Assembly (NCBI GenBank): GCA_003864495.1
Contig: ML133461.1
Location: forward strand, 496,001-560,000
Source of the DNA: Nemopilema nomurai
Lineage: Eukaryota > Cnidaria > Scyphozoa > Rhizostomeae > Rhizostomatidae
DNA length: 64,000 nucleotides
Direction: 5' to 3'
The notes beneath the pieces are model-generated. The model was given only the letters and a program-made list of their open reading frames with translations. It did not search any database and was not told the origin of the DNA. Shown piece by piece: positions 24,057-37,182 of the stretch; position 1 is the stretch's first letter; every line of letters starts with the position of its first letter. The translations under genes were made by a program, and so were the position numbers.

Positions 24057-25269
24057 CATTTTTCTTAACTTCTGAAATATTATAATAATAGAGCAAATAT
24101 TGTCTCTGTTTCACTAATGACTTCACTAAGTTCTTAGTTTTGATTCAAGTCATTTGTTCCAAAACTGTCAAATGATATTTATAAGTACTCATCCAGGTGT
24201 GTTATAATGTGTCATGAGCTAAACTGGAAGTCAGAGAACTTTAGAATGATCTTTTGGTAGAAAGGTAGAGATGTTATGTTATTTATCTTTTGAAGTATTC
24301 ATCTTTTTGACCCAAGTGTGAGGATTCTGCTGTCTTCCAGCTCAAACTAAGCAAGCAGTAAACAGCGAAAGGGGGTTACCAATTAAGTGCACAACTGTGA
24401 AAAGAGTTTTTAGATGGAGCATCTTCTATTGTGTGACATGCTTGTTTATTGTTTTACCATGGTAACCTTTAGTTTAAGACAATATCAAATTAACATGTTA
24501 CTGAAAAACATGTATGATAATTGTGTTTCAGATTCAAAGATTCAATTCCATTTGAACTTTGTTGACCAAAACAACATTTTATACTTTTTCATTTTACACT
24601 TTTCATTTTATACTTTTTCATTTTATACTTTTATTTTATACTTTTTCATTTTACACTTTTCATTTTATACTATATATTTTTCACTATATAATGTAAAACT
24701 GAATTATTTTGCAAATCATCTTTAATCTTGTTGCATGGAAGAAGTAGCTGGAGAGCAATTTTGTTGTTGTTGTTCAATGACATTGGAACATTTTTGGAGA
24801 ATGGTAAAGTTGTAATCATAATTGTCTTAAAAATGTTAGTGGCAGAACAGTTCTGGCCAAGTGTGCCACTTTTCTACTGTTAAAGAGGGACTTGTGCAAG
24901 CCTAATTTCTGTTGTGAAACAAGAAAATGAAAAATTCAGGCACAAAACGCTTCCAACAACAAGAAACCAAAAGACATTTAGTGGCTATTTATGAGACAAT
25001 TTTGCAAAGGGGGCAAGGGAGATGAACACATCCAATGGTTCTTCAGTTGTTTGCCATTCTTAGTTTATATTGCGGAAACTATCATGGTCTTTGAGGTTTG
25101 AGTATGCAAAATTTGCCAACTCGATTGTCACCCTCACTCTCTTGATTTTTGTGACATCATGGCACGCTCTGCAAAGCTGTTTCGCGTGATGCAATCATGC
25201 TGTGCCACACAAAAGAGCGCCGGAAGACGCCAGTAACTTCTTGAAACTTGTGACGGTTGACCAGACAAG
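24057..25269. other. intergenic region, no gene seen
   Basis: About 1.2 kb between the INTS15-like and MGST1-like genes. It contains the AT-rich tandem tract at 24578-24680 and otherwise unremarkable sequence. The 5' UTR and promoter of the MGST1-like gene should lie at its 3' end. Confidence 0.5.
24578..24680. repeat. AT-rich tandem tract, ~15-bp unit
   Basis: Repeated ATACTTTTTCATTTT and ACACTTTTCATTTT units, about seven in all. This is low-complexity sequence and the open frame through it is an artefact. Confidence 0.8.
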
Positions 25270-27020
25270 ATGCAGTCGGTGCTGACGTTGGATAACCCAG
25301 TTTTTGCAGATTTTGCCTTTTTCAGCATCATACTCGCCTTAAAATGTTTGTCGATGAGTTTGATAACGTCATTGCGAAGGCTCAGCAGTCAGGTTGGTTT
25401 TCAACTATATGTTTGGTACACATGCTTACAAAAATGTTGGAGCCTAACCCAGCATGCGTATTTTTTTCCACGAAGTTAACATTAGTCTAGGAAATTGTTT
25501 CTCATTTTGTGGAGAGAAGATTTTCAAGAGCTTGGCTGGAATAAAGAATAAAAACAAGTAAATGCTTAAACTAAATGTCTACTGATGGCTTTAACGCGTA
25601 TAAAGAAAAATTTATTTAGAAGGCATGTTGGCATTGAAACTAAATTAGAAAACACAACAATGCAGTATCATTAAATGTTTAAACGCGCACTGCTTTTTCA
25701 TTGCAGGGCACTGGCCTGTAATTTTTGGGTTAGAATCAAATACTAAGAAGCAATATTAAAATTTTTAAGAGACAGTTATCTTTAGAGGTGTCTGCCCCCC
25801 TTCTGCATCCAATTACTGCAGGAAAACAAATGCTAATGCTTGCTAATGAATTCTCCACACACATAACATTCATATAAATGTTGCTTCATTTTCATTTTAG
25901 ATCTGTTTTGAAAGGTCTGTGTATATTAAAGATTACTTTTAATGAGATTCATCAGCAACTGTCTGCTTTTCAGAACTTTGCTAGCCAAGAGGATGTTGCT
26001 GCTTTTAGCAGACCGGGCAAGCCACCTGCAGTTGGAAAGGATTATGTTGAAAGAGCAAGAAAGTAATTATATTTTCATTTACTTGGCAGTAATTTTGGGC
26101 GTTTGTCTTTCCATATCACGAATCTCATCTTTTGGAAATATTAAGATTTGAGTTATGAGAGTACTTAAGTTTTAACTTGCAAAGTTCTAGTTCTACAATG
26201 GAAGCAGTTCCATGTTATGCTTGGAGAAGGCATATTTCAAGCATTTAAATCAGCAACCCAGTGTCCCCCTGCACTATTTGCACATGGATGTTGAGGAACT
26301 GTTGTCACCGATAAGAGATTCCTGGTGTCCCTCTTCATATATGTCATGCGTAAGTGCTGGTTTGTTGATGTTGTGAAATGACAGAGCTAAAATGCGAAAT
26401 CAGGCAGACATGTACTTCATTAGCAGGGACAGTTCTTATCAATTTAAGGTAAGGGAAATGTGGACTGCATACTAATGTGGACTAATTCAAAAATTTACAG
26501 GAATATTTTGGCAAAAAATCAGGCTTCCCCCATCAATATTGGTGAAAACTAGGTGACTTGTTCCCCCAGTTATAAGAATGCAAAATCTTCAGAATCTCAG
26601 CAATGAAAAATTGATTTGAAAATTGTGTTGAAGCAGAAATTTTGATCTATTGAAAGTTTTCCTCGTAATATTCCAGATATTCTTGCTAAATAGTTGGCAC
26701 TTTTCTTTGCCTTATGTCATTGCTTTATATATATCCTGGCTAATTGCTTATCTAGCATCAATTTTGTTCCCAGTGCCCATCGTAATGACATGGAAAACAT
26801 TTTTCCCTTCTTCACCATTGGGCTGTTGTTTGTGTTGTGCAATCCAGACCCTGCAGTCGCAACATGGCTCTTCAGGATTTTCACTGCAGCACGAATTGGT
26901 CACACTGTTGTGTATTTGAACGGAGTTCGTCAGCCCTTCAGGGCCATCACTTTTTTCATTGGCACGTTTGTCAATGTTTCTATGTGTTGCTTAATTCTGA
27001 AGACTATCATTGGAAAATAA
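25270..27020 (+). CDS. microsomal glutathione S-transferase 1-like (MAPEG family)
   Basis: Three exons (25270-25392, 25974-26062, 26774-27020) join in phase to 152 residues; vertebrate MGST1 has about 155. Exon 1 encodes a short lumenal start and TM1 (NPVFADFAFFSIILALKCLS). Exon 2 encodes the loop NFASQEDVAAFSRPG through YVERAR. Exon 3 opens with the MAPEG landmark AHRNDMENIFPF and carries TM2-TM4 (PFFTIGLLFVLCNPDP, ARIGHTVVYL, FFIGTFVNVSMCCLIL). MGST1 is a trimeric ER and outer-mitochondrial membrane enzyme that conjugates glutathione to lipophilic electrophiles and reduces lipid hydroperoxides. The Arg/His/Asn/Glu cluster at the exon 2/3 junction matches the glutathione-binding segment. MGST1 versus a related invertebrate MAPEG cannot be fully separated. 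The two introns (581 and 711 bp) show no other gene. Confidence 0.92.
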
Positions 27021-27021
27021 A
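27016..27021 (+). terminator. AATAAA overlapping the MGST1-like stop codon
   Basis: The stop TAA (27018-27020) sits inside AATAAA. If used, cleavage about 10-30 nt downstream would leave a very short 3' UTR. The sequence to about 27060 is GT/T-rich, which suits a downstream element. Confidence 0.4.
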
Positions 27022-27882
27022 GCCTTTGTGTCTTGTGTAAGAAGATATTGATGAAAAGGCCTCATTTTCTTTATGAAAGAAAGGGTAAATTTAGATACGA
27101 CTACTTATATTGAATGTGGAACATGTACCATTACATTATATTTTCAAGCTGCTGTTTACATGATGTGCTGCAGTAATGCTTGTAATACTTTAATGTAAGC
27201 TATTATATAACCACATTCTTTGAGTGTTTTTGTCTTTTATTTAACAAAAGTTTCTTGTAACAAGATGAAAAGTGTGATCATTGTTCTTCTCTACCATGCA
27301 GTCTTTTCTTTGTCTTCACAAATATTCCAGAAAGTTCTTTGAACTATGCAAAAGTCCTGAAACATTTTGTGATGCTCTTATTGTTAGCTAGCAAATGCTT
27401 GTCAAGCACAATGTACAATGGAGCATTAGGAGCATTATAGAACAGTATTATAGAAATACATTACATTTTGAATTTTATCTGAAGTTTATCTCAAACAGTA
27501 TTTTAGAAAACCTTGCATTTTGAAATGGTGTGCAAGGATGGCTCAGTGGTCAGAGGTGCTGACTACGGACCCAAAGGTCCATGGGTATCTTAGTGGCACT
27601 TTATTATGGCTTGCCAAAAGTGCGGGACAACGGTTTACATTTATTGGTTTGGCTTAGATTTTGGAGTAACCATAAACAAACTGTACTTTGCGCTTCCTCA
27701 GTCCAGACCTCTCATCGTTTCTTGGCAATGTGGATTCAAGGATTGATTCCCGTACTAACAATAATCATTGCGATTCACCATGGTATTGTTTTGTCAGCGT
27801 CGATTAACTTCGGCATTGTTGTCTGTTGTCTGTTGTTTTCGTTGCATTTGGTCAGTAGCTTGACCTGTGTGCTTGAGCCAAG
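27022..27882. other. intergenic region with tRNA A-box-like sequence
   Basis: About 860 bp between the MGST1-like gene and UGT-A. At about 27536-27556 GGATGGCTCAGTGGTCAGAG resembles a tRNA or SINE A box, but I find no matching B box at the proper distance. The rest should contain the UGT-A promoter and leader. Confidence 0.4.
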
Positions 27883-30800
27883 ATGGGAGTTGGCCTTGTC
27901 TCTTGCACTTTGATATGCACCTTTGGCCTGCTGACCTTGCCAGGAAATGCAGACTGCAACGAGAACAAGTCCAAGATTTTGTTTATGACTGTACCAATGG
28001 TGCACAGTCATTACTTCAACGGTATGGGCCTAGCCGAAGAGATGGCGCGTAGAGGGCACGAGGTTCGCTTCTTTTAGACCACTTTATGTGCCATTCAGGT
28101 GTTTTAATGGAATTGCACTCCTTGTTAAAAAGTTTGCCCTCTTGTGAATATCACCTCGCCTTACGTACGAAGTTCAAGTTGGGCATTTCCAGGTATAACT
28201 GCACAAGATGAGGGCCAGGCAGGGGGCAAGCTATGATAAAGACCAACACTCACTTTCGGTTTTTGAGAATACGGTGTTTTGTATTCATAAGCTTGTAAGA
28301 TTCGATATTGATATCAGAAGTTTGCGAGCATTGGAAACATGAAAAAGGGTTTTTAACTCAACCTTTTTTTCTTCATCTTAACACTCGCATTTCCAGGTTT
28401 CGATTTTGGTGACAGAAGAACTGAAGACACGAAAAAGCACAGTAAGGCATTTCGAATACCAGCTTAGAGACAAAGAATTGGTGGAATCGATAAACGAGGT
28501 TTACAATGATGTGTCTAAAAAGGAGTTCGGAGCTATGGCATTCATCAATTTTGTGAAGAACTTGATCAGGCTTTTTGTCGATGCCTGCTTTGCAATGCTG
28601 GAAAACAAAGAAACGCTAAAGGAAATAAAAGAAGCTGACGTGATTGTTGCCATAACATCGATGTCCTGTGCCTATTATGCTGCTGACATATTCGACAAGC
28701 CTGTGATATCAGTACACACATCTGCGTTTTATTTTCTCAGTCAGTTTACTGGTGCACCAAGTGTCCCTAGTATTGTCCCAGCTGCAACGACTGCCTTCAC
28801 CGAAGATATGACGTTCTTTGAAAGGGTTCAAAATTTCATCACTTATCGACTTTATGACCTGGTTGAGAGTCACGGCACGACATACTACTTTAGAGAACTG
28901 CAGAAAGCGTATGGGTGGAAAAGTAGTGGGAGCTTTCCAGAGGTTATTGGAAAGACGGAAATGTTCATCTTCACGACGGATTTCGCCTACCAACACTCCC
29001 AGCCCATTATGCCTCGTAAGTGGGCCAAGTCAAATAACATAGACTCCTTATAGGCAGTTTACGTGGGCAGATAATTTGTATAAAGGAATTGGATCTTAAA
29101 GATAAATGTAGCCAATTGCTTGGATTTCGGACAGTTTCACTGACGAAAGGTCAGCTGGATAAATATGAAAATTCCAAATAGCTAGTGATAACCGAGCCAC
29201 TTTTGGCCAACTTAAAGTAATTTTTCATCTGACACCCTTCAGAGTTTGCAAACGTCGGAAAATGACCAAAAGCTGATAAAATGAAAAGCCAAATACAAGG
29301 TCACAAAAGAGAAGACAGAAGAACCTAATTCAAATTAAAAAGTGTAAATATAAGTAAAAAAAAATGGAATTCAATTTTATTGACTGATGACTCGTGATAA
29401 GGAACGGAAATGGCTCGGTTAGTCTCCACATGACCGATTTGTCTAGTTCATCGTTCAGAATTGGTCTTTAACACGATTAAGCTGAATTGCATCACTTGCT
29501 GGTTCTCTTGCTTGTTACTGAATAAGATGTTAATGAAATGCACAGATTATTTTAAAAAAACTGAAAAACGTGATCTCGTATAGGTTTAAACTGAACGTAT
29601 CGACCCACACTTGTCCCTGCTGAACCTCTTTGCTAACTATGAGGCGGCCAGTTAAATGCTAAAAATAGTTACAGAAATCAATTATATATCCTCTGTTGCT
29701 TTTGTAGGACACTTCCTCTAAACGTCCTTAAATCAGTGGTCTATATTTGCTTGTTACCAATAGTATTGTTGTCTCTAACTGGGAACCGAAGGAATTGTAG
29801 TGTAAATCATGAAGACATGGCTCAGATCACGTCTAGATTTAGGCGTTTGAAGGCTAAGGATGTGGCTTTAGTTCTAGACACAGTGGTAGCTTTCCACTGT
29901 TACACCTTGCTAAATTGTCATTAAAGCTAATTTCTTTTCTCAAGATACCTTTTTTGTTGGACCAATTTTGGCCAAGCCTTCGGAACCTTTGCCTGAAGAT
30001 CTTGAAGAGTTTATGCAAAGTTCCGGAGATCACGGAGTGGTACTCATTGCGTTTGGTAGTGCTGCCTCTGAGATGGAGCAAACGACCCTGGAGGCAATGC
30101 TCACGGCGATTTCCAGAATGAAGCAAAAGTTCATCTGGAAGCTGACGTGTAAGTTGATTTGATGTCTGCGTCCACTGGCTTCTTCCCCTTTATTGGTAAT
30201 GACGTAATCTTCAACTTTGTAGCTCCACAGTATGTGTCATCCCAACTTTCTACTTCCTAATCTGTAATGTATTCACTCAAGAAGATGAAAATTAAGAGAG
30301 TTCCCTTTTTTTAAAGTCAGATGGTAATTATTTTTACTAGCATCATTCAGGGTCTAGAAAAAGCTCCAACCTTCCACCAGCTGTTTTTTTCAAATCTTCC
30401 CAATTATCACACACAAAAAATCCTTTTTACAGTCATATTCATTGCTAATTATAAAGATAGCTTATAAACCTTTCTCAAATATAAAATTGGCAGGAAAAAC
30501 CTCCTCCGGCTCCCAGCCGTTGAGCCACCAATTTTTCATGGCTCTGGCATAATGATTAAATGTCTTTAAAATCTATCACTGAGGTAGTACATTTCTTATT
30601 TACTGCATATATATCGTTTTTTATATTAATATCTAAACAGCAACAGAAAACCTGAATATTCCTCCAAATCTAATGGCATTGAAATGGGTGCCCCAAAATG
30701 ACATTTTGGGACATGAAAAGACTAAAGCTTTTGTCGGTCACATGGGCCTAAATGGTGCAGCTGAAGCCGCGTATCATGGCGTACCAATCGTAGCTGTACC

Positions 30801-31584
30801 TTTCAAGGGAGAAAGGTTCCACAATGCAAATTTATTTGTTAGGAAAGCTAAAATGGCCAAGTTCATTGACATTGTGAATGCTGATGCAGTGATGTGGCAG
30901 AAAACTATGGAAGAGGTTGTTTACAATGGAAGGTAACATGAGATTTTTTCCTTCCTCATGTACACATGTATAATGTTACTTTACACGCCTGGTGCTGTTC
31001 GATGCAATGGCCTTTTCTTTAATAATCTGATATAATGATCCAAATATAATGAATCTCGAGACTTGCACGCTTCATGTTTCAGAAATGTAAGATTTTGCGT
31101 TTATGGCAACATTATCAGCTACTATACGTATCATTTAAAATTAGTCCATTGATGGTCAATTAAATGGATGCCGTAGCATCGAAAGCTGCGCGTGACTTAA
31201 GCATCTCAACTAGTCACAAAAATTTAAGTGACATAATGTAACCAGAACACTGCCACAGAAGCACAGAAGCAGCCATGACTTCCAATTTTCTTTATTCCTA
31301 GCTACAAAGAGCATGCCATTGTGACGTCACGACGCATGCGAAGCTGGCATAAATCAAGTGTGGAGAGAGCTGGAGATCTTGTTCAATACACACTTGATAA
31401 TGGCGGACGCCTGCCTCATTTGAAGTCAAACGCAAACAGTCTGTACTGGTTCCAATACTACTGCGTCGATGTGGTTGCGTTCCTGGTTGCAGTGCTAATT
31501 CTGGTGCTTTACGTCTTCTGTAAAGCAATGCGGTTGCTGTTTTCACTGGTCTGTGGAAGTAAATCTAAATCGAAGAAAGATTAA
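27883..31584 (+). CDS. UGT-like glycosyltransferase, array copy A
   Basis: Five exons: 27883-28062, 28397-29015, 29945-30148, 30641-30932 and 31302-31584; 525 residues. The N-terminus is a signal peptide (GLVSCTLICTFGLLTL). RRGHE at 56-60 holds the UGT catalytic-base His59. Exon 2 is the acceptor-binding half. Exon 3 begins the nucleotide-sugar half (FFVGPILAKP, HGVVLIAFGS). Exon 4 has the UGT signature (WVPQNDILGHEKTKAF, then HMGLNGAAEAAYHG). Exon 5 has a single membrane anchor (VDVVAFLVAVLILVLYVFC) and ends KSKKD, a KxKxx ER-retrieval signal. By hand alignment the catalytic Asp is Ile146 and the sugar-binding Asp-Gln is Glu392-Arg393. Canonical members transfer a sugar from a UDP-sugar to lipophilic acceptors in the ER lumen; whether this copy is active is open. 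Introns 1-4 show nothing else. Nearest named relatives would be UGT2/UGT3/UGT8-type proteins. Confidence 0.92.
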
Positions 31585-32493
31585 AAATTCTTCAAGACGT
31601 TTCCTTGTTTACGTATTACGAAGGGAGGCGCGATTCTTTGCTGAAGCAGTTTTATTTAATAATGTTTCCAACAACAGCTGTTGTTTTTATGTTTTTAAAT
31701 TCTAAAATTAGCTTTGCACAAAATTCTTGAAAAGGGCCTTTTCAGCGAAGATTACTGTTTGACGTCACTGCAGGGAAATTGAATGTTCTAAAGACACCAA
31801 AAGCACGCACAATGATTTCTAAAATAGAAATAAATGTCGAAAGCCACCATTCGATTGTCGAATTCGATTTTTCAAGAATCGAACGTATTCTCTTCTATTC
31901 GACAAACTCGAAAGGTGAATGAAATCTTTTCTCGCTCACGCTTTAAAGTCACCCGAATTCTCATGTTCCACATTATTTCAGTCTGTTTACAGTCATTTTG
32001 AGTGTAGCATCGAATCAGCGTGGCCTAAATTAAATAACAATGAAAGCCGAATTGTTTTTTCCGAATATAAGAAAGAAGAGAGCTTGTGGAATGATCTTCA
32101 GTGTTCAGTCTTCCTATCAAGACAGAAATGAGAAGCAAACTAACTTGAAACATTATCTTCCTCGTATTTCTTCGTCCGTTTTCTGGTAATAGCTCCAGTG
32201 ATAGCTAAAGTAACTTTTCAAAAAAGTTTAAGGTTTTTGACTGTTCTATATTCGACAAAACTTTACCATGAAAGAGAAGCTTTCAATTCGATAAAATCTG
32301 AAGAAAACTTGGTTCGACATTATCGGATTCGAATCGAATATCGGGTTATCGGATTAACATCTAACAGCTTTGTTATGTGAATTTACTATACAAATATCTG
32401 GCAAATGTCAACTCCAACCTTCCTGCCTCACACTGATCTAAAAAAAGTGGGATAAAACAAAACAGCAGCAGCAGCAACGACAACTTTCATCAC
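31585..32493. other. intergenic region between UGT-A and UGT-B
   Basis: About 0.9 kb. An AATAAA at 31829-31834, 245 nt past the UGT-A stop, is a plausible polyadenylation signal. Sequence rich in TTCGA/TCGAA motifs (31850-31920 and 32230-32350) looks repeat-derived but I cannot place it. A CAG/CAA-rich leader (about 32459-32484) lies just before the UGT-B ATG. Confidence 0.45.
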
Positions 32494-35400
32494 ATGGACA
32501 AAATGGCCTTCGACCTAAGAATGGGCGTTTCAAGTGGCATGTTCACCTTTGTCCTGGCAATGTTGTTGAGCCATGGAGGCGGCCAAAAGACAAAGGCGAA
32601 GATCGTGTTCATCCCGTCGCCTCTTGCAAGTAGCCCGTACTTCAACTGCTTGGAAGTCGCAGAGGAAATGGTTCGCCGAGGGCATGAGGTTTGTGGCTCA
32701 CTCATTTGTTTTGCCAGCGTCAGACTTTAGACTAAACTGTAATTCCCTGATATTGATTGCTTAAAAGAGGGGAACCCACACTCCCTGATCTTTTTAACGT
32801 AGCATGCATCCCGTTTTTTTTAAATTCATTCTAAAGATAGAATTCACTACACAATAGATACCGTGACTACCCTTCAAGCCAAAGTTTGGACTGCATTTTA
32901 GGCCAGGGCCGTTGAGAGCCAGTTGGGTTTGGGGTGAGCCTCGAGAAAATCATTCGTGACCAAACACTTCAGGGTCCAAAGGTGTCAGGGAAACGCCTTG
33001 TTTTGCAAAACGCGCTCGAAAATATTGGTTGTTTAACAACGACTGGTTTTGTTGAATAGACATTTGGGAAACATGGCTTTAGAAACTCAAAACAACACTA
33101 AAGGCCTTGAAGTAGATATTTGCCGTGCAGACATCGTGCAATAATGACAAATTTTATCTATTCACCAGAATATCTTATTTCCTCCTAAACCCACCTTCTA
33201 GACGCTCCTATTAAGGCCAATTCCAATTCAAAGCCCCTTTTGAGGATTTTTTCCAGATAATGGTATCTAGAAGCCCTAGCTAATGGGGGTCAATTCCCTG
33301 ACCTTTGGCCTCTATTGTCCTTTGCTTCCTAGCAGTCCTTTGTTGTCCTGTCACCGCCCACACATAAAAGAAAATCTCTGATTGTTGAAAGCCTCCTCTC
33401 TAGAAGGAAAATAACCATTGTTTGGGAAACAACCATTGTTGGGCTGGATTAGTCCTCTGCGTTTTTGGGGGAATCAAAGCTACTTCATTCAAGCACTTCG
33501 CAGATCACAGATAACGCTTTTTTCGGTTAAATGATAAACATGCTTGAAGTAATAGTAGGTTTCTAAATGCACGCGTGATACTGGTTCATGTTCTCAATTT
33601 TCTTGCGCATGAGTCAATCCAAAGAAGAGTTGCAAAGCCTTTATTTTGCCAAGACACAACCTCCAGTTTCTAAAGCACGTACGACGGTTTTATCGTCCTT
33701 TCTTATTTTATAACAGCTAGGATACTACATACCAAATAATTTTTTCAATTATTGTTAGTGGCAGCCATAAACTTCAAAGTATCTTCGAAAAGTTTCAAAA
33801 TGCCGAAATGAAAAAAAATTCCATCTTGTTGACATCGTATCTCTTGATACCTCTATTTTGAAACCATACTCTTAACAAAACCACCAAGTATCAAATTGTC
33901 TTATTTCAAACATCAGTTTGTAAGTCTAAAAGCCTCTAGGGAGCTAACAGCTAAATGTAACACAACTATTAAGAGGATATTTCATACAGTTGCTGGATGA
34001 TTGCATTAAGCGTGAAACTTATATAAGCAACTTGAAAACGTGTTCTATATATCACAAGCGTGTGCAGCCCATTTGGTATCAAGTACCTTGTGGCTGACGA
34101 ATGATAGTGATCGCGATGAAGAATGATATTATTGAAATACAACAATATAATACAACAATCATATGATAATTAGAATTATAATATAATAATTATGTGCTGC
34201 ATATTATTTTGGTCACCTTAAGGTAAGATCGGGTTTTTGGCTGCTATGACCCCTGCAATCTGTTTTCAATGATTTCTGCTCTTGCTTTGCTTATTCCTAT
34301 TTTACTCTAATTTCCCTCTTCCACCACAAGTTACTTCCTATTATTCACCGTTCAGATGTTCCCCATTTATTTTTTTGTGTTCATTGACCATTTGAAAAAC
34401 TGTCATCTCCCTTACAAAACTTTGCCGAGAATTTCATAACAAATGAATTTTTTATTCGTGCAGGTCTCGATTTTTACAACCAATTTTCTGAAGATAAGGG
34501 AAAGCGCTGTAGAGCATGTTGAATTCAAGCTACCAAATGAGCAAATTGGAAATACAGTTTTGAATTCAGTAGGCAATGTTTCGCAGGATTTCGGACCAAT
34601 TTCCTCCATCAAGGTAGCAATGGATTTTTCCCAGCTTATTCTTGATTCTTGTTTTGCAATGTTAAAGAATAACGCAACACTGAAGAAACTGCAGGAAGCA
34701 GATCTGATTGTAACCATCCCATTATCATCCTGCGGGCATCATATTGCTGACATTTTGGACAAGCCAACAGTGACACTGCACCTGGCAACGTTGTCCGCAA
34801 TTGCTTCATTGACAGGTGCTCCAAGTCTCTCGAGCTTTGCCCCTCTGGTTTTGTCCTCCATGACTGACGAAATGACGTTCTTGGAGAGGCTGCAGAATTT
34901 TGTTGCAATTCAAGTAAAAAACATCATTATTGATTACACAACTAGCCTTTACTACCGAGAGCTACAATCGGCATACGATTGGAAGAGTAAAGGAAATTTT
35001 GCTGAAGTGTTTGCAAAGACGGAAATGATCATAGTGACTCTTGACATTGCATATCAATATGCCCACCCTTTGATGCCTAGTAAGTGTATTTTTTTCCTTC
35101 CGCTACCACCACCCTCCCCTCTATGACGTAATGCCCGAGTTTTGGAGGTCTGTTCTCTTGGATATTGCGTCACACTGTGAACTTGTTCTACATTGGTGCT
35201 ACGTTTTCATGTAACCAAGTCACGAGGCCTGTTGAAATAGTGAATTTTGAAAAAGCATCAGAGAACTGCCTAAGCTTGCCTCGTTGTATGTCATCAGTCT
35301 GATAATTCCAATTATTGCAGATACATTTTTCGTTGGACCTGTGTTGGCAAAACCAGCAAAAAAATTGCCTGCGGATCTCGAAAGCTTTATGCAAAGCTCA

Positions 35401-37182
35401 GGAGACCATGGAGTGGTGCTTATCGCTTTTGGAAGTTTAGTCTGCAATATGGACCAAATCACTATTGAAAGAATCCTTTCTGCAGTTTCTCGGATGAAGC
35501 AAAAATTTATCTGGAAGTTGAAGTGTGAGTTTCTTGAATCAATATTTTTTATTTCAGAATCGTTTTAGCTTTACAAGATTTCGAATACACTTTGTATTTT
35601 GAAATTCATAGCTCTTGCTTCAGTCAGGCGTTTTATTTTCATTTTCCACTGCTTATGGTAGCTGTGGAGGCCCAAAACGTCCTTCACTGAAAATGCAAGT
35701 GGATCGTAAGTGGATCATAGCCCTAAAGTCCAATGGGATCAAGTATTTTATTTAATTGTAAAGGGTCATAAAGAAGTCCAGTGGCAGCTATCGTAAATTT
35801 AGTAGATGCTAATCATATTTATGTTATCTTGTAGTTTTGACCAGCCAATCAAATCTCACTCTTAAAGAACAGGTCTTAGCTAGGCCACTGCCCTCATAGA
35901 AGTCAGCATCTTTTTTATTGATTTTAAGCTCTTTTTAGCGACAGAGAACTTGACTATTCCTCCGAATCTGATGGCACTTAAGTGGGTTCCTCAAAATGAC
36001 ATTCTTGGTCATGAAAAGACAAAGGCTTTCGTCAGTCACATGGGAATAAACGGTGCAGCTGAAGCAGCTTTTCATGGGGTACCAATCGTTGCTGCACCTT
36101 TCAAAGGAGAAAGGTTTCACAATGCGATTCTGTTTACTAAGAGAATAAAAATGGCCAAGTTCATTGATATTGTGAATGCTGATGCAGATACATGGCAAAA
36201 GACTATTGAAGAAGTTATTTACAATTCAAGGTGAGTGATTTGTAATGACAGCAGGATATGGTGGTCTCAAAATAGAAGGCGTTCTGCTTTTTATCAGTTT
36301 GAAAAGGGTGTCGAGTAGAATTATTTCTTGAAAATTGATGAAGGTATCCTTGTCAAAGCTGTGAAGAATTTTTGTTTGATCAGAAAACAACAGCAGCAGC
36401 AACAGCAACATTGTTGCCACTAATAGACAGCTGCCTATGACGAAGGGCTCTGCCTGAGCGGCATTTAGTGCTTCAAGAAGTACCTCATGAAGACAAGCAC
36501 TGATCTTCAATTGCTCCAAAACGTATATCGACGGAATTTTTTAGTATATATGGGCAAGCTGAGTCGTCTTTTTATCTAGAAGTTTTGGAGTCTGCCTACA
36601 TTTATATGCAAAATCCCATTCTATGTAGACAGAAAGAGTTCATCTTTTCTCTTGGAATCTCATGAAGAAAGTGGACATTAGACAGCCAACCATGCACACT
36701 TCCCACAACCCATTTATGATTTTAGATCCGCAACTAGCTTGTCTATTTTGTCAACTTTTTGTCATTTTCCGCTGTTTGCATACTCTGAAGTGTGTCTAAC
36801 AAAAAGTATGCAAAATTTACGTTCTTTGTAATCATCAATGAAAGAACTGGATAATATTGCAGTTACAACAAGATTATTTTCTTAATCATTTATTCCTAGC
36901 TATAAAGAACATGCAATTAGGACGTCAAAACGCATGCGAAGCTGGCCTAAATCAAGTACAGAGAGAGCTGGAGATCTCGTTCAATACACACTTGATAATG
37001 GCGGACGCCTGCCGCATTTGAAGTCAAACGCAAACAGTCTGTACTGGTTCCAATACTACTGCGTCGATGTGGTTGCGTTCCTGGTTGCGTTATCACTACT
37101 CTTGCCTTATATAATCTTTAAAGTGTTTAAGTATTCCCTTCGTCTGCTTTTTGGACGTAAAGCCAAGCCGAAGAGGGATTAG
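32494..37182 (+). CDS. UGT-like glycosyltransferase, array copy B
   Basis: Exons 32494-32688, 34464-35079, 35321-35524, 35939-36230 and 36900-37182; 529 residues. Exon lengths 2-5 (616, 204, 292, 283) and phases match the other copies. Signal peptide at about 10-30 (SSGMFTFVLAMLLSHG). RRGHE closes exon 1. The dyad-Asp position reads DLIVTIPLSSC (Ile instead of Asp). The signature is WVPQNDILGHEKTKAFVSHMG and the donor pair is in FKGERFHNA (Glu-Arg). The C-terminus is a membrane anchor followed by KAKPKRD (KxKxx). A second in-frame ATG at codon 4 could also start translation. Intron 1 is the longest of the array (1775 bp) and I see no gene in it. Function as for the UGT family, with the same doubt about catalysis as copy A. 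Confidence 0.92.

Noticed and set aside
24414..24725. 103-codon Phe/Tyr-rich frame
   Set aside because: It runs through the AT-rich tandem tract and is low-complexity.
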